Below are positions 35,984-44,515 of a stretch of 64,000 bases of DNA, one piece after another (the first letter of the stretch is position 1; every line of letters starts with the position of its first letter). Position numbers and translations under genes: made by a program. Under the pieces are notes generated by a model. It was not told the DNA's origin, did not search any database, and saw nothing but the letters and a program-made list of their open reading frames with translations. The DNA is taken from assembly GCA_049116495.1 (NCBI GenBank), contig JAGDYV010000020.1, positions 1 through 64,000 of the forward strand, read 5' to 3'. This stretch comes from CAJQQK01 sp049116495 (lineage in GTDB: Bacteria > Pseudomonadota > Alphaproteobacteria > Rhizobiales > Hyphomicrobiaceae).

Positions 35984-36532
35984 ATGCGACTCATATTGAT
36001 TTATGGAACGGTCGAAGGTCAGACGCAGAAAATCGCCAATGAGGTCGCGCGGCATTTGGGACTGGGTGCGACAGAGGTCCGTGTGATTGATGCCAACGAA
36101 ACGGCAGGCGAAGTCCACTTGCAGGACTTTGATGGATGTATCGTGGCAGCCTCCGTGCATCAACAAAGATATTCTGACGCCGTCAACAATTTCGTGCGCG
36201 CACACGTTCAAGATCTCAACGCGCAACCAACCGCGTTCATATCCGTTAGCCTGGCCGCAAGCTTTGCAGAAGGGCGCGACGAAGCGCAGTCCTATGTCGA
36301 GCGGTTGCTGGAACGCAGTGGTTGGCGGCCGACGATGACGCACAATGCGGCAGGTGCGTTGCGCTATACAAAGTACGACTTCTTTCAAGAGCAGATTATC
36401 CGCCACATTGTTCTCAAAGGTCGTGACGTTGATGAACTCAAAGGTGAGCATGAATTCACGGATTGGGCGGCTTTGAAGGCGTTTGCCGATGCGTTTGTCA
36501 ACACTGCAGGCAATAGAATTTCGCGTTGCTGA
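35984..36532 (+). CDS. flavodoxin domain protein, HemG-like
   Basis: A 182-residue flavodoxin-fold protein starting at 35984 (MRLILIYGTVEGQTQKIA), where the FMN phosphate-binding loop GTVEGQT is visible. The segment FDGCIVAASVHQQRY and the FFQEQIIRHIV region resemble menaquinone-dependent protoporphyrinogen oxidase HemG. It could oxidise protoporphyrinogen IX in haem synthesis or be a general FMN oxidoreductase. No haem genes are adjacent. Confidence 0.78.
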   Translation: MRLILIYGTVEGQTQKIANEVARHLGLGATEVRVIDANETAGEVHLQDFDGCIVAASVHQQRYSDAVNNFVRAHVQDLNAQPTAFISVSLAASFAEGRDEAQSYVERLLERSGWRPTMTHNAAGALRYTKYDFFQEQIIRHIVLKGRDVDELKGEHEFTDWAALKAFADAFVNTAGNRISRC

Positions 36533-37183
36533 TTGGAGATTGACGGCGCGGTAGGCCCCATGCGGGACCAAGACGCCGAGTGTGCTACGGCAGACGCGTT
36601 AACCCGCGGTGGCGAATTGAAGGAGCCGGCGGCCAGCTACGTGTCCATCGGCCGTCTTGCAGCGGAAGCGGCCAATCGAGCAATCTTACAATCCGCATGG
36701 CTCAGAGATGATCTATCTCATCAAGGTGTCGCCTACCGGGCCGCCTCGTCTGGGCCGTACCGTTCGATTTCGCAAAAGTTTGTCGCTCGACCACAGGTCA
36801 GCAAGTAAGATGACCTATCACCAACCGCAATTTGGATGGCAGGACCAAACGCGCGGCAACACGCAAGAGCAAAAGTCAGCCTGCGTTAAACCAACGCTCC
36901 GGCGCCTCAAACAGCGGGTCTTGGTGGCGCATATCAGGCCAACATCAGGTGCCAAAAGGGCACCTCATGCAGCTTGCCCGAGAGCCATTCGGCCGGCAGG
37001 ACCAGACTGCAGTCGGTCACGACAAATAGCAATCGCCCGATGTCGGAGGATGAGTCGGATGCGATGACGCAGGCATGGTATATACGTACCTCAATTAGAG
37101 GGTAAAAAGACCCGGATAAAGGTCTGGCGCTGCGCCACGGAACGGGTTATACGACAGCCACTTAGCGTGCAGAGCGCTGAGGC
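36533..37183. other. intergenic region before tRNA-Thr, no certain gene
   Basis: About 650 bases. A minus-strand stretch from about 37139 to 36937 reads as plausible protein (IASDSSSDIGRLLFVVTD and LPAEWLSGKLHEVPFWHL) and ends in TGA, but it lacks a credible start codon and may be a gene remnant or chance. The last 100 bases before the tRNA should hold its promoter; none was firmly identified. Confidence 0.3.
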
Positions 37184-37259
37184 GCCGGCTTAGCTCAGTT
37201 GGTAGAGCGGCTGATTTGTAATCAGTAGGTCGGGGGTTCGAATCCCTCAGCCGGCACCA
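37184..37259 (+). tRNA. tRNA-Thr (anticodon UGU), CCA encoded
   Basis: A 76-base cloverleaf: acceptor arms GCCGGCT/AGCCGGC, D-arm GCTC..GAGC, anticodon arm GCTGA-TTTGTAA-TCAGT with anticodon TGT, T-arm GGGGG-TTCGAAT-CCCTC and a genomic CCA end. Its 3' 47 bases are duplicated at 51195-51241, marking it as the insertion site of the mobile element to the right. Confidence 0.97.
37213..37259 (+). repeat. attL, 47-bp direct repeat
   Basis: The anticodon-loop-to-CCA part of tRNA-Thr, identical over 47 bases to 51195-51241. Bases flanking the repeat differ, so the boundaries are exact. Confidence 0.93.
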
Positions 37260-37575
37260 ATAAAATCAATAACTTAGACGACAGCAAGCTCTTCTTTAGT
37301 CTCTTTCTAGTCGCACAAATCCGATCCTCAGCTATCTTCATCTATGCACAGCGTGACTAACGTCTGTGACTAGCTTTCCCTCGGAGCCACCGTCGCTCGC
37401 CTCACCCAAGCTGGGTGAGCGACGGTGCGGAGGGGGAAGGCCCATTCCCTTGGTGTACTTGAGCGAAGCTGCTCCATAATCAGAACATCGTGGTGTCTAC
37501 CGACTTCTCCTCACTTTGAGACAATGAACCAGCATCAATGAGATGCAGCTCATCACCTCAAGGAGGAGGAAGACG
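37260..37575. other. left-end non-coding region of the element with a large palindrome
   Basis: About 315 bases with no gene. A strong stem-loop occupies 37374-37440: an 11-bp perfect stem (37388-37398 with 37417-37427), an inner 5-bp stem (37404-37408 with 37412-37416), and outer pairing of a pyrimidine run (37375-37382) with a purine run (37430-37438). It could be a transcription barrier, a transfer origin or a recombination site. Confidence 0.45.
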
Positions 37576-37818
37576 ATGAAGAAGAAACCGATGTATCGTG
37601 CCTATGTCGTTGAAGACATCGATGAGGACAATAGCTTCTGGACGTTGGTTGGCAGTGCCTTTGCCCACACTGACAACAAAGGTTTCAACCTGTTGCTGAA
37701 AGCGTTGCCGCTGGATGGGCGGATTGTGTTGAGGCGGTATTCCGAAACGAAGCCTGATGCAGCAACGGCGACGGTGGTGCCGATGACAACATCAGATGAA
37801 ACGGCGGATGCTTCTTAA
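37576..37818 (+). CDS. small hypothetical protein typical of mobile elements
   Basis: An 80-residue protein starting at 37576 after a strong aaggaggagg site. The sequence MYRAYVVEDIDEDNSFWTLVGSAFAHTD with GFNLLLKALPLDGRIVLR looks like the small proteins common in alphaproteobacterial plasmids and integrative elements. Function unknown; the beta-rich composition could suit a single-stranded-DNA or RNA binder, which is speculation. A hairpin follows at 37823-37850. Confidence 0.75.
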   Translation: MKKKPMYRAYVVEDIDEDNSFWTLVGSAFAHTDNKGFNLLLKALPLDGRIVLRRYSETKPDAATATVVPMTTSDETADAS

Positions 37819-37822
37819 ATCC

Positions 37823-37850
37823 GGGCCAACCTCTGTATTGAGGTTGGCTC
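37823..37850 (+). terminator. terminator-like hairpin
   Basis: A 9-bp perfect stem (37825-37833 with 37840-37848), extendable by two pairs, with a 6-base loop directly after the small gene. There is no T-run, so termination strength is uncertain. Confidence 0.5.
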
Positions 37851-38007
37851 GCTTCCCCTGGCATCGCCCAAAATTGAAAGAGGTAATGTGGTTAATTCGA
37901 ACCTATCGCTATTCTTAAAGACGACGAATCGTACGAATAATTTGAGGTTCACCTACAAGTGGTCATAGAATGATTGATAGACAAATTCTCTCCCGAAGGG
38001 AGCATGT

Positions 38008-39963
38008 ATGAATGATTCTCAGGAAATCAACCGACGTCGGTTCTTTGAACGAATTGGCATTGTCGCGCTGGCTTTGGGTGGACCGTTCGCCGCACGATCT
38101 ATTGCTGGACTGGCTCAGTCATCAGCTTCAAACGCATCAACTGAATCGTTCCTTGCGGCAATAGGTCAGCATAGGCTGGAGAGTGCGACAGAATTCGCAA
38201 AAAGTTTTGCAAATTCCCGTTTGGCTTTGATGTCGGTCTATTCGCAAGTCTTTTACCCGCTTGAGATCGACGACCAAGCATTCGTAGAGATTATTTCGAC
38301 GAGCCAGAAATTATTCAATGGAGACTTTAAAGACAAGCAAGACGATAGGCACAAAGTCGCGGCGCTGCCAGCTATTGCTCGTCTAAATTTGCTTCCGACG
38401 CTCGAGCGCGAACAGGCCCGAGTTATTGAAAGAGAGATCGTTACAGATTGTGTTTTTTGGAGGAATGCAGAAGTTCCAAACGTGACGGCAGGATTTCAAC
38501 GTCGCCATGCCCTGAATATATTCTGGACTGCTGCAACAGCATGCCTTGTTCGGAACCAACGAAATTGGTTTCGACTTGAGGCTGATGAATTGTCGAATGA
38601 AGCAGTCGCGCTTTGTCAGTTCTTTCTTGAGAAAGACTCCTCGGAACTGTTACGACCGGCCATTGCGGCTTTTCAGTTTCTGCTTACATACGAACGCGCC
38701 ATGAATGCGAGAGTTGCAAATAACCTGGTCAGCTCGTCTAAAAATCTGAGAGGACTACAGGCCAATATATTGCAATTGATCAAAATGGAGCAAAGCGAAA
38801 CTGGATGGTTCTTATCGCTCCGTAAAATATATGCATCGGTCAAAGGCTGGGAGGATGTACCAAGTCAGATAAATGAAGTGCACATGAAGGGATCGCACAC
38901 TCAAGCCGAATTTGTTCGCTACACCATTCGGAGTCGGTTTGAGTCAATGGCTCATTTGAACACTATTTCCCCTAGTGAGAGATTATTTAGCCACGACAAG
39001 GTTAATACACATCGTACGATTGCTGTGCTGGGAAACTTTGGATACTCGACAAGCGATATTGACGAAGCATTGGCCGTCGATCTTGCACTCTCTTGCAACA
39101 GAGGAATGACAGCACTCAGTCTAGATACGTGGAATAAGGAACGCTCGACATTTAAGGAAGGCCTATCGTCTTCCGACGAGCACAAAGAGAGTAGTATTTC
39201 TGATACCCTCAAGAAATTTATACCGCTTCGTGAGCTGGACGAAGGCGAGCTATATTGGAAAATCCGAAAATATACTGGCAACTATGAACAACGTCTTCAA
39301 TTTGCTGCAGCTACGATTGGATTCGGAGTTAGTAGCGCGAATGATTTTCGTGCGCAATGGGCTCATGATGCACGAATACATGCATTTGATTTAAAGAATG
39401 CACTGGGCCGAGAATTTGCTCAAGTTGATAAGAAAGATATCGATGATAGAATTGACGAGGAAGTAGAAAGTTCACCACTCGCAAGTAGATTATCTGAAAT
39501 CTGGAATGATAATTACGCAATAAGAGACTTAAAACCCGTGAGGCTGCCTTCAGGCCTTGCGGATTCAGGGCCTGATGCGACCTCGGAACAGAGGAGTGCT
39601 CAGACAATGAGCCCACAAGCATCGACCCAGAAACGAATATCTCGTGCAGAATCTCTCAAACGACTAACGGACTACATGGAAAGTAGGACGCTGGAAGAGT
39701 TGAGAGAAGATCAAGAGCAGGTGGAGGCGGAGACGTCAGATCTGATTCGTAGTTCTCGTCCACAGCTTCGACCAAGAAGACGTATGGGGATATCTTTGGA
39801 AGCCACAGAGGGAAAACGAATATCTCGTGCAGAATCTCTCAAACGACTAACGGACTACATGGAAAGTAGGACGCTGGAAGAGTTGAGAGAAGATCAAGAG
39901 CAGATGGAGGCGGAGACGTCAGATCTGATTCGTAGTTCTCGTCCACAGCTTCGTCCGAGGTGA
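38008..39963 (+). CDS. hypothetical protein with Tat signal and C-terminal duplicated module
   Basis: A 651-residue protein of unknown function. The N-terminus (INRRRFFERIGIVALALGG) is a twin-arginine signal with RRRFF at residues 9-13 and a hydrophobic core, so export as a folded protein or membrane anchoring is likely. The bulk is helical and charged with no family recognised. The last 110 residues contain a 61-residue in-frame duplication (see repeat entry) rich in Glu and Arg, ending RSSRPQLRPR. Base composition is AT-richer than chromosomal genes. A terminator separates it from the ADP-ribosyltransferase-like gene that follows. Confidence 0.75.
   Translation: MNDSQEINRRRFFERIGIVALALGGPFAARSIAGLAQSSASNASTESFLAAIGQHRLESATEFAKSFANSRLALMSVYSQVFYPLEIDDQAFVEIISTSQKLFNGDFKDKQDDRHKVAALPAIARLNLLPTLEREQARVIEREIVTDCVFWRNAEVPNVTAGFQRRHALNIFWTAATACLVRNQRNWFRLEADELSNEAVALCQFFLEKDSSELLRPAIAAFQFLLTYERAMNARVANNLVSSSKNLRGLQANILQLIKMEQSETGWFLSLRKIYASVKGWEDVPSQINEVHMKGSHTQAEFVRYTIRSRFESMAHLNTISPSERLFSHDKVNTHRTIAVLGNFGYSTSDIDEALAVDLALSCNRGMTALSLDTWNKERSTFKEGLSSSDEHKESSISDTLKKFIPLRELDEGELYWKIRKYTGNYEQRLQFAAATIGFGVSSANDFRAQWAHDARIHAFDLKNALGREFAQVDKKDIDDRIDEEVESSPLASRLSEIWNDNYAIRDLKPVRLPSGLADSGPDATSEQRSAQTMSPQASTQKRISRAESLKRLTDYMESRTLEELREDQEQVEAETSDLIRSSRPQLRPRRRMGISLEATEGKRISRAESLKRLTDYMESRTLEELREDQEQMEAETSDLIRSSRPQLRPR
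39631..39953 (+). repeat. tandem in-frame duplication inside the Tat-signal protein gene
   Basis: Two 140-base copies (39631-39770 and 39814-39953) with one mismatch, spaced 183 bases apart (61 codons). Each encodes KRISRAESLKRLTDYMESRT plus a Glu-rich helix and RSSRPQLRP. Near identity at DNA level means the duplication is recent or kept uniform by recombination. Confidence 0.95.
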
Positions 39964-39975
39964 CATGAAGTAAGA

Positions 39976-39999
39976 GGGAGCCTACCCAGGCTCCTTTTT
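39976..39999 (+). terminator. Rho-independent terminator
   Basis: A 6-bp stem (39977-39982 with 39989-39994) plus a G-U pair, followed by TTTTT. It lies between the 651-residue protein gene and the ADP-ribosyltransferase-like gene, allowing separate expression levels. Confidence 0.75.
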
Positions 40000-40018
40000 C
40001 ATTTGAGGGAAGGTATCA

Positions 40019-40678
40019 ATGCATAGTTGGTTGGACCCTGCGGTCGAAAGAAGGGTGTACGCTTATCATGGCACGACCGCTACCGTGAGCACAAAGGTTC
40101 TCGATGAATTACGATTCGAGGAAAAGATTAGACCTTACCACTGGCTAGGAAACGGAGTTTACTTTTTCGAAGAAGCTCCAGTTCGTGCTTACGGCTGGGC
40201 ATTGCGAGAAGCCGAACAAACAAAGGGCGAACCAGCGGTTATTGGCGTTGAGTTGAATTTGTCGAGCGATGTTCTTGATCTGTGTGACATTGGAGATTGG
40301 CCACTAGTCCATCGAGCGCACGAGATCTATGTCGCGAAGTGCCAAGAATCAGGTCTGCCTGCAGAGACGCAGAAACCACCAAAACTACTCTTGGATCCAG
40401 ACCCACAATACGTTTACGAACCCAAGGAAGCAACTTTTGCTGAAAAGGGAATTGGAAACAATAAGCTAGACTGTGCAGCGCTTAATCACGTAAAAAAACA
40501 TTACCAATCGCTCAATGGAACCCATCTTACGGCCATTCGATGCTCATTTATGGAAGGACCACCCGTTTATGAGACGTCTTTTTTGTATGTTAGAAATCAT
40601 GCCCAGATTAATGTGATTGATCAAAGTATTATCTGCGATATATTTCCGGTTCCAATAAACCAAATAGTTGTAGGGTAA
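40019..40678 (+). CDS. ADP-ribosyltransferase-like protein (YHGT / WLGxGVYFFE type)
   Basis: A 219-residue protein with the pattern of bacterial ADP-ribosyltransferase-like proteins: AYHGTT at residues 15-20 (His17), WLGNGVYFFEE at 42-52 (Tyr48, Glu51) and WALREAE. The PAVIGVELNLSSDVLDLCD and C-terminal Q-I-N-V region also recur in this widespread family. It would use NAD to modify a target; targets are unknown. It follows the Tat-signal protein gene after a terminator. It may be a toxin or a defence effector, by inference from its mobile-element context; its neighbour would then be a candidate partner. Confidence 0.65.
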   Translation: MHSWLDPAVERRVYAYHGTTATVSTKVLDELRFEEKIRPYHWLGNGVYFFEEAPVRAYGWALREAEQTKGEPAVIGVELNLSSDVLDLCDIGDWPLVHRAHEIYVAKCQESGLPAETQKPPKLLLDPDPQYVYEPKEATFAEKGIGNNKLDCAALNHVKKHYQSLNGTHLTAIRCSFMEGPPVYETSFLYVRNHAQINVIDQSIICDIFPVPINQIVVG

Positions 40679-40690
40679 CCAACTTTGCTC

Positions 40691-41860
40691 TTATCGAACG
40701 ATCGACGTGAGTGAGTTTGCACTAAATCCCCTTCCCGCCGCCCCCTCGACCATCAATCGGATGTATATGTCATGGTTCGCCAAGTTCAGAAAGTCTTGCT
40801 GACTGAACGTCGGTTGGAACTCCTGCGCCAGATAAGCTGCATCTCTCGCACCGACCCGAAAGCTGATGATGGTACCAGCATTGCCAAGCACGGCTTCCCG
40901 CACGCCTGGCGTCAGCTGAAACATATACTGATGCGCCAAGGTCAACGATGCTTTGAACTTGCGCAATTCACTCAGCATATTGACCATCGAATACGTCGTG
41001 AAGTTTTGGAATTCATCCAGATAGATATGGAATGGTCGCCGATTGTGTTCAGGTGTGTCTTGACGGGTGAAAGCGGCCAAACCCAGCGTGGTGACGAGCA
41101 ATCCCCCCAGCAATCCAGCGGCATCTTCGCCAATCTGCCCTTTGGCTAAGTTCACCAGCAATATCTGTCCATCATCCATGATGGAACGGAAACGCAGGTC
41201 CTCTTCTGGTTCAGTAAGTATTCGATTGAGGCTTGGGTCAGCGAGAAACGCACCAACCTTATTCAAGATTGGTCCAGCACCGTCAGAGCGCTTCTGGAAG
41301 CTATAGTTTTCATACTCTTGTTGCCAGAAGTGGCGGACGGGTGGGTTCTTGACTTGGTTGGCGACCAACCGCCGAAAGTACTTGTCGCTTAATAATCGCG
41401 GTATGTCTGCCAAGGTGCTGCCTGGTCGATCAAGCAGTGCCAGCAATGCATGTCTGAGGATGTGCTCCATATTCACACCCCAGGCATCCGGCCACAGCTT
41501 CTTCATCACTTCGAGCATGCCAGAGCAAGCCAAGGTGCGTTTGTCTTCCTTGATGTATCGCAGTGGGTTGTATCCATAGGGCTGGGTGCGGTCCGGCACA
41601 TTGAAATACCGCACGTCACCTTTGCGCTTCTCTGGAACAGACTGATACACTCGTTCTACCAAGTCACCATGCGGGTCCAACAGACAAAGACCATGACCGT
41701 GCACCAAGTCTTGCCTGACCATGTTTTCAATCAAGGTGGATTTGCCAACGCCGGTTTTGCCGATGATGTATAAGTGGCTCAGCCGGTCTTGCTGTTTGAT
41801 TCCAAACCGGACCTTGCGCCGAGCACCGTTGGTGGTGCCGAGGATGGTGATGGGTTCCAT
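40691..41860 (-). CDS. TraD/HerA-like conjugative DNA-transfer ATPase
   Basis: P-loop ATPase of 389 residues with Walker A IIGKTGVGKST at 32-42, LCLLDPHGDLVERV after it, Walker B region FHIYLDEFQNF and a late LTLAHQYMFQL segment. This is the layout of type IV secretion coupling/TraM-recognition proteins and HerA-like translocases. It lacks an N-terminal membrane domain, so it may be a soluble coupling-type ATPase that moves element DNA using machinery supplied elsewhere. Transcribed opposite to the ART-like gene, 12 bases away. Confidence 0.85.
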   Translation of the reverse strand: MEPITILGTTNGARRKVRFGIKQQDRLSHLYIIGKTGVGKSTLIENMVRQDLVHGHGLCLLDPHGDLVERVYQSVPEKRKGDVRYFNVPDRTQPYGYNPLRYIKEDKRTLACSGMLEVMKKLWPDAWGVNMEHILRHALLALLDRPGSTLADIPRLLSDKYFRRLVANQVKNPPVRHFWQQEYENYSFQKRSDGAGPILNKVGAFLADPSLNRILTEPEEDLRFRSIMDDGQILLVNLAKGQIGEDAAGLLGGLLVTTLGLAAFTRQDTPEHNRRPFHIYLDEFQNFTTYSMVNMLSELRKFKASLTLAHQYMFQLTPGVREAVLGNAGTIISFRVGARDAAYLAQEFQPTFSQQDFLNLANHDIYIRLMVEGAAGRGFSANSLTSIVR

Positions 41861-41972
41861 GCCGTCATGATGACTGCATGGAAAACTTGACTGAAGACGC
41901 TGTGATGTTCCGAAAATGGATGATTGCAGCGTCTAGTTCATCACCGCTGCTTCCATACAATGGCGACAGTGT

Positions 41973-42167
41973 ATGGAACTAACCCAAGCCGACATTCAAG
42001 AGTTCAAAGACCTGTATGAAGCTGAATTCAAAGTTACGACCGAATGGTCTGAAGCTGAACGCATGGCTACTGATCTAATATGTCTTTATGAGGCAATCTG
42101 GGAAGCGATGCTTAGTGAAGCGGTGTGCAAGAGCAGTCAGTCTGACAGTGTTCCTCCAACCACTTGA
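41973..42167 (+). CDS. small hypothetical acidic protein
   Basis: A 64-residue acidic helical protein (MELTQADIQEFKDLYEAEF...). The pattern recurs as small ORFs in mobile elements. It lies divergent from the TraD-like gene and its 3' end overlaps the end of the serine recombinase gene by 56 bases. Function unknown. Confidence 0.45.
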   Translation: MELTQADIQEFKDLYEAEFKVTTEWSEAERMATDLICLYEAIWEAMLSEAVCKSSQSDSVPPTT

Positions 42168-43797
42168 TGTTTGCGACGATGTCCTGAATTTCTGGTTCGC
42201 CGTGAAGCTCTGCGGCGGCGCGCATCATGACGGTGAGACGTTGTCTGTGCTTGTGTCGCTCGGTGGCAGTCCAAGACACATCTGCTGAATGCTCTGAAAG
42301 TGGAAACTTGGTGGGATCAACGTTCGTATCCGCCCGCAGTAACGAACTATCAGGCCCTGCGGGTGCCAGAGCGAACGGTTTCCTGGCTTCCAGACTGAGT
42401 GTTTTGTCGGTCAAGGTGGGGTTCGAACATACGGTTTTCACGATCCGGCGTCTGACCTCATCGCAGCCTGTGTCAAACCAAGATATGGCTCTGTTGGTGA
42501 ACGTCAGCAAAAGCCGTTGGGGTTCGAACATTTCTGATGGTTGTTGTGTGTATTGCTGACGAGCTTGCAGTTTATTGATCGTGTCGCGGAGCGTCTGGCG
42601 CTTGGCTTCAAACTCTGCGTCGTCAATAAGGCCGCGAATACGCAGATCAGTCAGGTTTGAGAGCTGGCTTTCAGTATCAGCGACGGTTCGCTCTAATTGT
42701 TCTTGGCGCTCGGCAGCTGAGGTTTTCAATTTTGCTGTGTCGCGCTCTAAACGGTTCGTGGCCCACTTATGCAACGTAGCTGGCGTATAGAGCCGGGTGA
42801 GCAATGATCGCACTTGTTCATGCAGGGCTTTGGCTTCAATGGAAGGCTGATTGCAGCGCCTGGTCCGATGTTTTCGGGTGCAATGGTAGTAGACATAGTG
42901 GGTGCCGTGCCGGTTGGTCTTGTGCTCCGCTGTCACCGACAGACCACACACACCACAACTCAGCAAACCACGATAGGTGAAACTGTAGCGCTTCGGCCGA
43001 GCCTGCTCTGGTCGGCCAACGACTTGCTGCAGGCGTTCAAACTCGTTGTATGACAGCATTGGCTTGTGTTTGCCGGGATGTAGCTTTTCGTTCCAAAGAA
43101 TTGCTCCGCTATAGAAGGGATTGTTCAGTATCCCATGAAGGGTACTGGCGGCCATCGGTGAGCCTCCTCGGCGTTTGGTCTTTGGCGTTCGATAGCCCCA
43201 CTCATCGTTCACGACACGGCAGATACCATGCACTGAATGCGTGCCTGACAAGGCCATTTGAAACATTTTTTGGATCAGTGGGAAGTGCTCTGGATCAGGC
43301 ACAATCGTCTTGGTGTCTTTGCAGTTCTTGTATCCAATGGGAGCGCGGTTGGGTCGCCACCCATTAGCAATCTTGGTGCGGTTCCCGCGCTTCACGTTCT
43401 CCGAGAGGTTATCAACGTAGTACTTGCTGTATCCAAAGATGATCGAGAGCATGAACTTGCCCTGGGAATTGTTTTCAAAGCTGAAGGTTGAGAACTTGAG
43501 GTCTTTGAGCGCGCCACCGTCCAATAGATAGATGATGCGGCCACCATCAACGGAGTTGCGAGCTAACCGATCTGGATGCCAGGCAATGATACCGTCGGCT
43601 TCACCAGATTCTATGCGGCTGAGCATGTCATCAAAGATCGGACGACCTGGTGCTTTGGCGCTGCAGGCTTCTTCCAACACTTCAACAATTTGAACATCGG
43701 AGAACTTTGCTTCCAGTTCACTGATCTGTGATTCAATCGACAGCACCTGCCGGTCTTCGGCTTCAGATGATTTGCGGCAATAGATGAAGTATTTCAT
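42112..43797 (-). CDS. large serine recombinase
   Basis: Serine recombinase of 561 residues. The resolvase domain begins YFIYCRKSSEAEDRQVLS with catalytic Ser10, followed by IIAWHPDRLARN. A recombinase domain (GYKNCKDTKTIVPD; AASTLHGILNNPFYSG) follows, then a zinc-ribbon with LLSCGVCGLSVTAEH and HCTRKHRTRRCNQPS, and a coiled coil near 355-420. It could excise or invert DNA within the element, or be a second, independent insertion module; no obvious att pair for it was seen. It coexists with the tyrosine integrase at 49944. Confidence 0.92.
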   Translation of the reverse strand: MKYFIYCRKSSEAEDRQVLSIESQISELEAKFSDVQIVEVLEEACSAKAPGRPIFDDMLSRIESGEADGIIAWHPDRLARNSVDGGRIIYLLDGGALKDLKFSTFSFENNSQGKFMLSIIFGYSKYYVDNLSENVKRGNRTKIANGWRPNRAPIGYKNCKDTKTIVPDPEHFPLIQKMFQMALSGTHSVHGICRVVNDEWGYRTPKTKRRGGSPMAASTLHGILNNPFYSGAILWNEKLHPGKHKPMLSYNEFERLQQVVGRPEQARPKRYSFTYRGLLSCGVCGLSVTAEHKTNRHGTHYVYYHCTRKHRTRRCNQPSIEAKALHEQVRSLLTRLYTPATLHKWATNRLERDTAKLKTSAAERQEQLERTVADTESQLSNLTDLRIRGLIDDAEFEAKRQTLRDTINKLQARQQYTQQPSEMFEPQRLLLTFTNRAISWFDTGCDEVRRRIVKTVCSNPTLTDKTLSLEARKPFALAPAGPDSSLLRADTNVDPTKFPLSEHSADVSWTATERHKHRQRLTVMMRAAAELHGEPEIQDIVANIKWLEEHCQTDCSCTPLH

Positions 43798-44105
43798 ACG
43801 ATAGAAAGTTACCTGCCGATTCTACCGCAGCTCAGAATTCTGTCTAATCGATCTGGTCGGAATCGACGGTTGGTTCCTTAATCGTACTAGGCCAACGCAG
43901 TCGGGCTAGGCTGGGTTATGTTCCGGTTCTGGAACACGATCTATCACCAAGATAGGTATGAAGTCGGGCGTATTCGCAGTGTTTTTCCGTTCTGTTTTGT
44001 CGATTAATCTCAGCGCCTTACTGATCATGTTCACGTATGCGCCCCTTCAAATCTGATTGTCAGGGGCATTTGCAGGGGCAGATAAAATCCACATAAAATT
44101 AGCAG

Positions 44106-44234
44106 TTACACCACATCATCTTCGCCTGTCGAATCCTCAAAAATATCCCACAACCACAGACCGTTTCGCCGAAGGCGTTGGCACTCCCGGTGACACTGCT
44201 GCAAGAATTTCAATAAGCGTGCGTCATCAATCAT
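44106..44234 (-). CDS. possible small protein
   Basis: A 42-residue reading frame, MIDDARLLKFLQQCHRECQR continuing to an acidic tail (EDSTGEDDVV). It has an ATG and a natural amphipathic composition, but a weak ribosome binding site. Function unknown. Confidence 0.35.
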   Translation of the reverse strand: MIDDARLLKFLQQCHRECQRLRRNGLWLWDIFEDSTGEDDVV

Positions 44235-44332
44235 ACGTGTCAGTCTATCGACGACAGACAACAGGAACTAGACGGCACCATGCGCTGCTAACGGAACCAA
44301 ACTCACTAGAGAATACTTTGGAGGATCTAACT

Positions 44333-44392
44333 ACGGGAGGAAGGGGTTACCCTTCCTAGAAACGGGAAGGGTACGCACTCTTTGTCTCCCGT
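44333..44392. repeat. nested inverted repeats upstream of the HTH gene
   Basis: An outer 7-bp inverted repeat (44333-44339 with 44386-44392) encloses an inner 8-bp one (44349-44356 with 44365-44372). The inner left arm can also pair with the ggaagg just before it, so alternative folds exist. It may be a regulator site, a transfer origin or an RNA switch. Confidence 0.5.
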
Positions 44393-44515
44393 GGTTATTT
44401 CCTATGCCTAGGTTAAATATGTCAAAAGCTCCAAAATCGGCACATCGTGCCCTCTAGTGACTGGGTTGCCCTTTCCATATCATGGGCACTGTTAGCAGCC
44501 CCTAACGTTCTATGT

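Larger units (their letters stand above)
43798..44515. other. non-coding region with nested palindromes and one possible small gene
   Basis: About 720 bases between the divergent serine recombinase and HTH genes. It contains a possible 42-residue gene (44106-44234) and the nested inverted repeats at 44333-44392, both listed separately. It is the most likely place in the element for a transfer or replication origin or a control region. Confidence 0.5.

Noticed and set aside
38008..39963. Reading the 651-residue protein as a Rep or relaxase
   Set aside because: It has a Tat signal and no histidine triad, catalytic Tyr motif or helicase motif.
44057..44359. 100-codon plus-strand frame
   Set aside because: No ribosome binding site or motif; it crosses the nested palindromes and a better minus-strand small frame.
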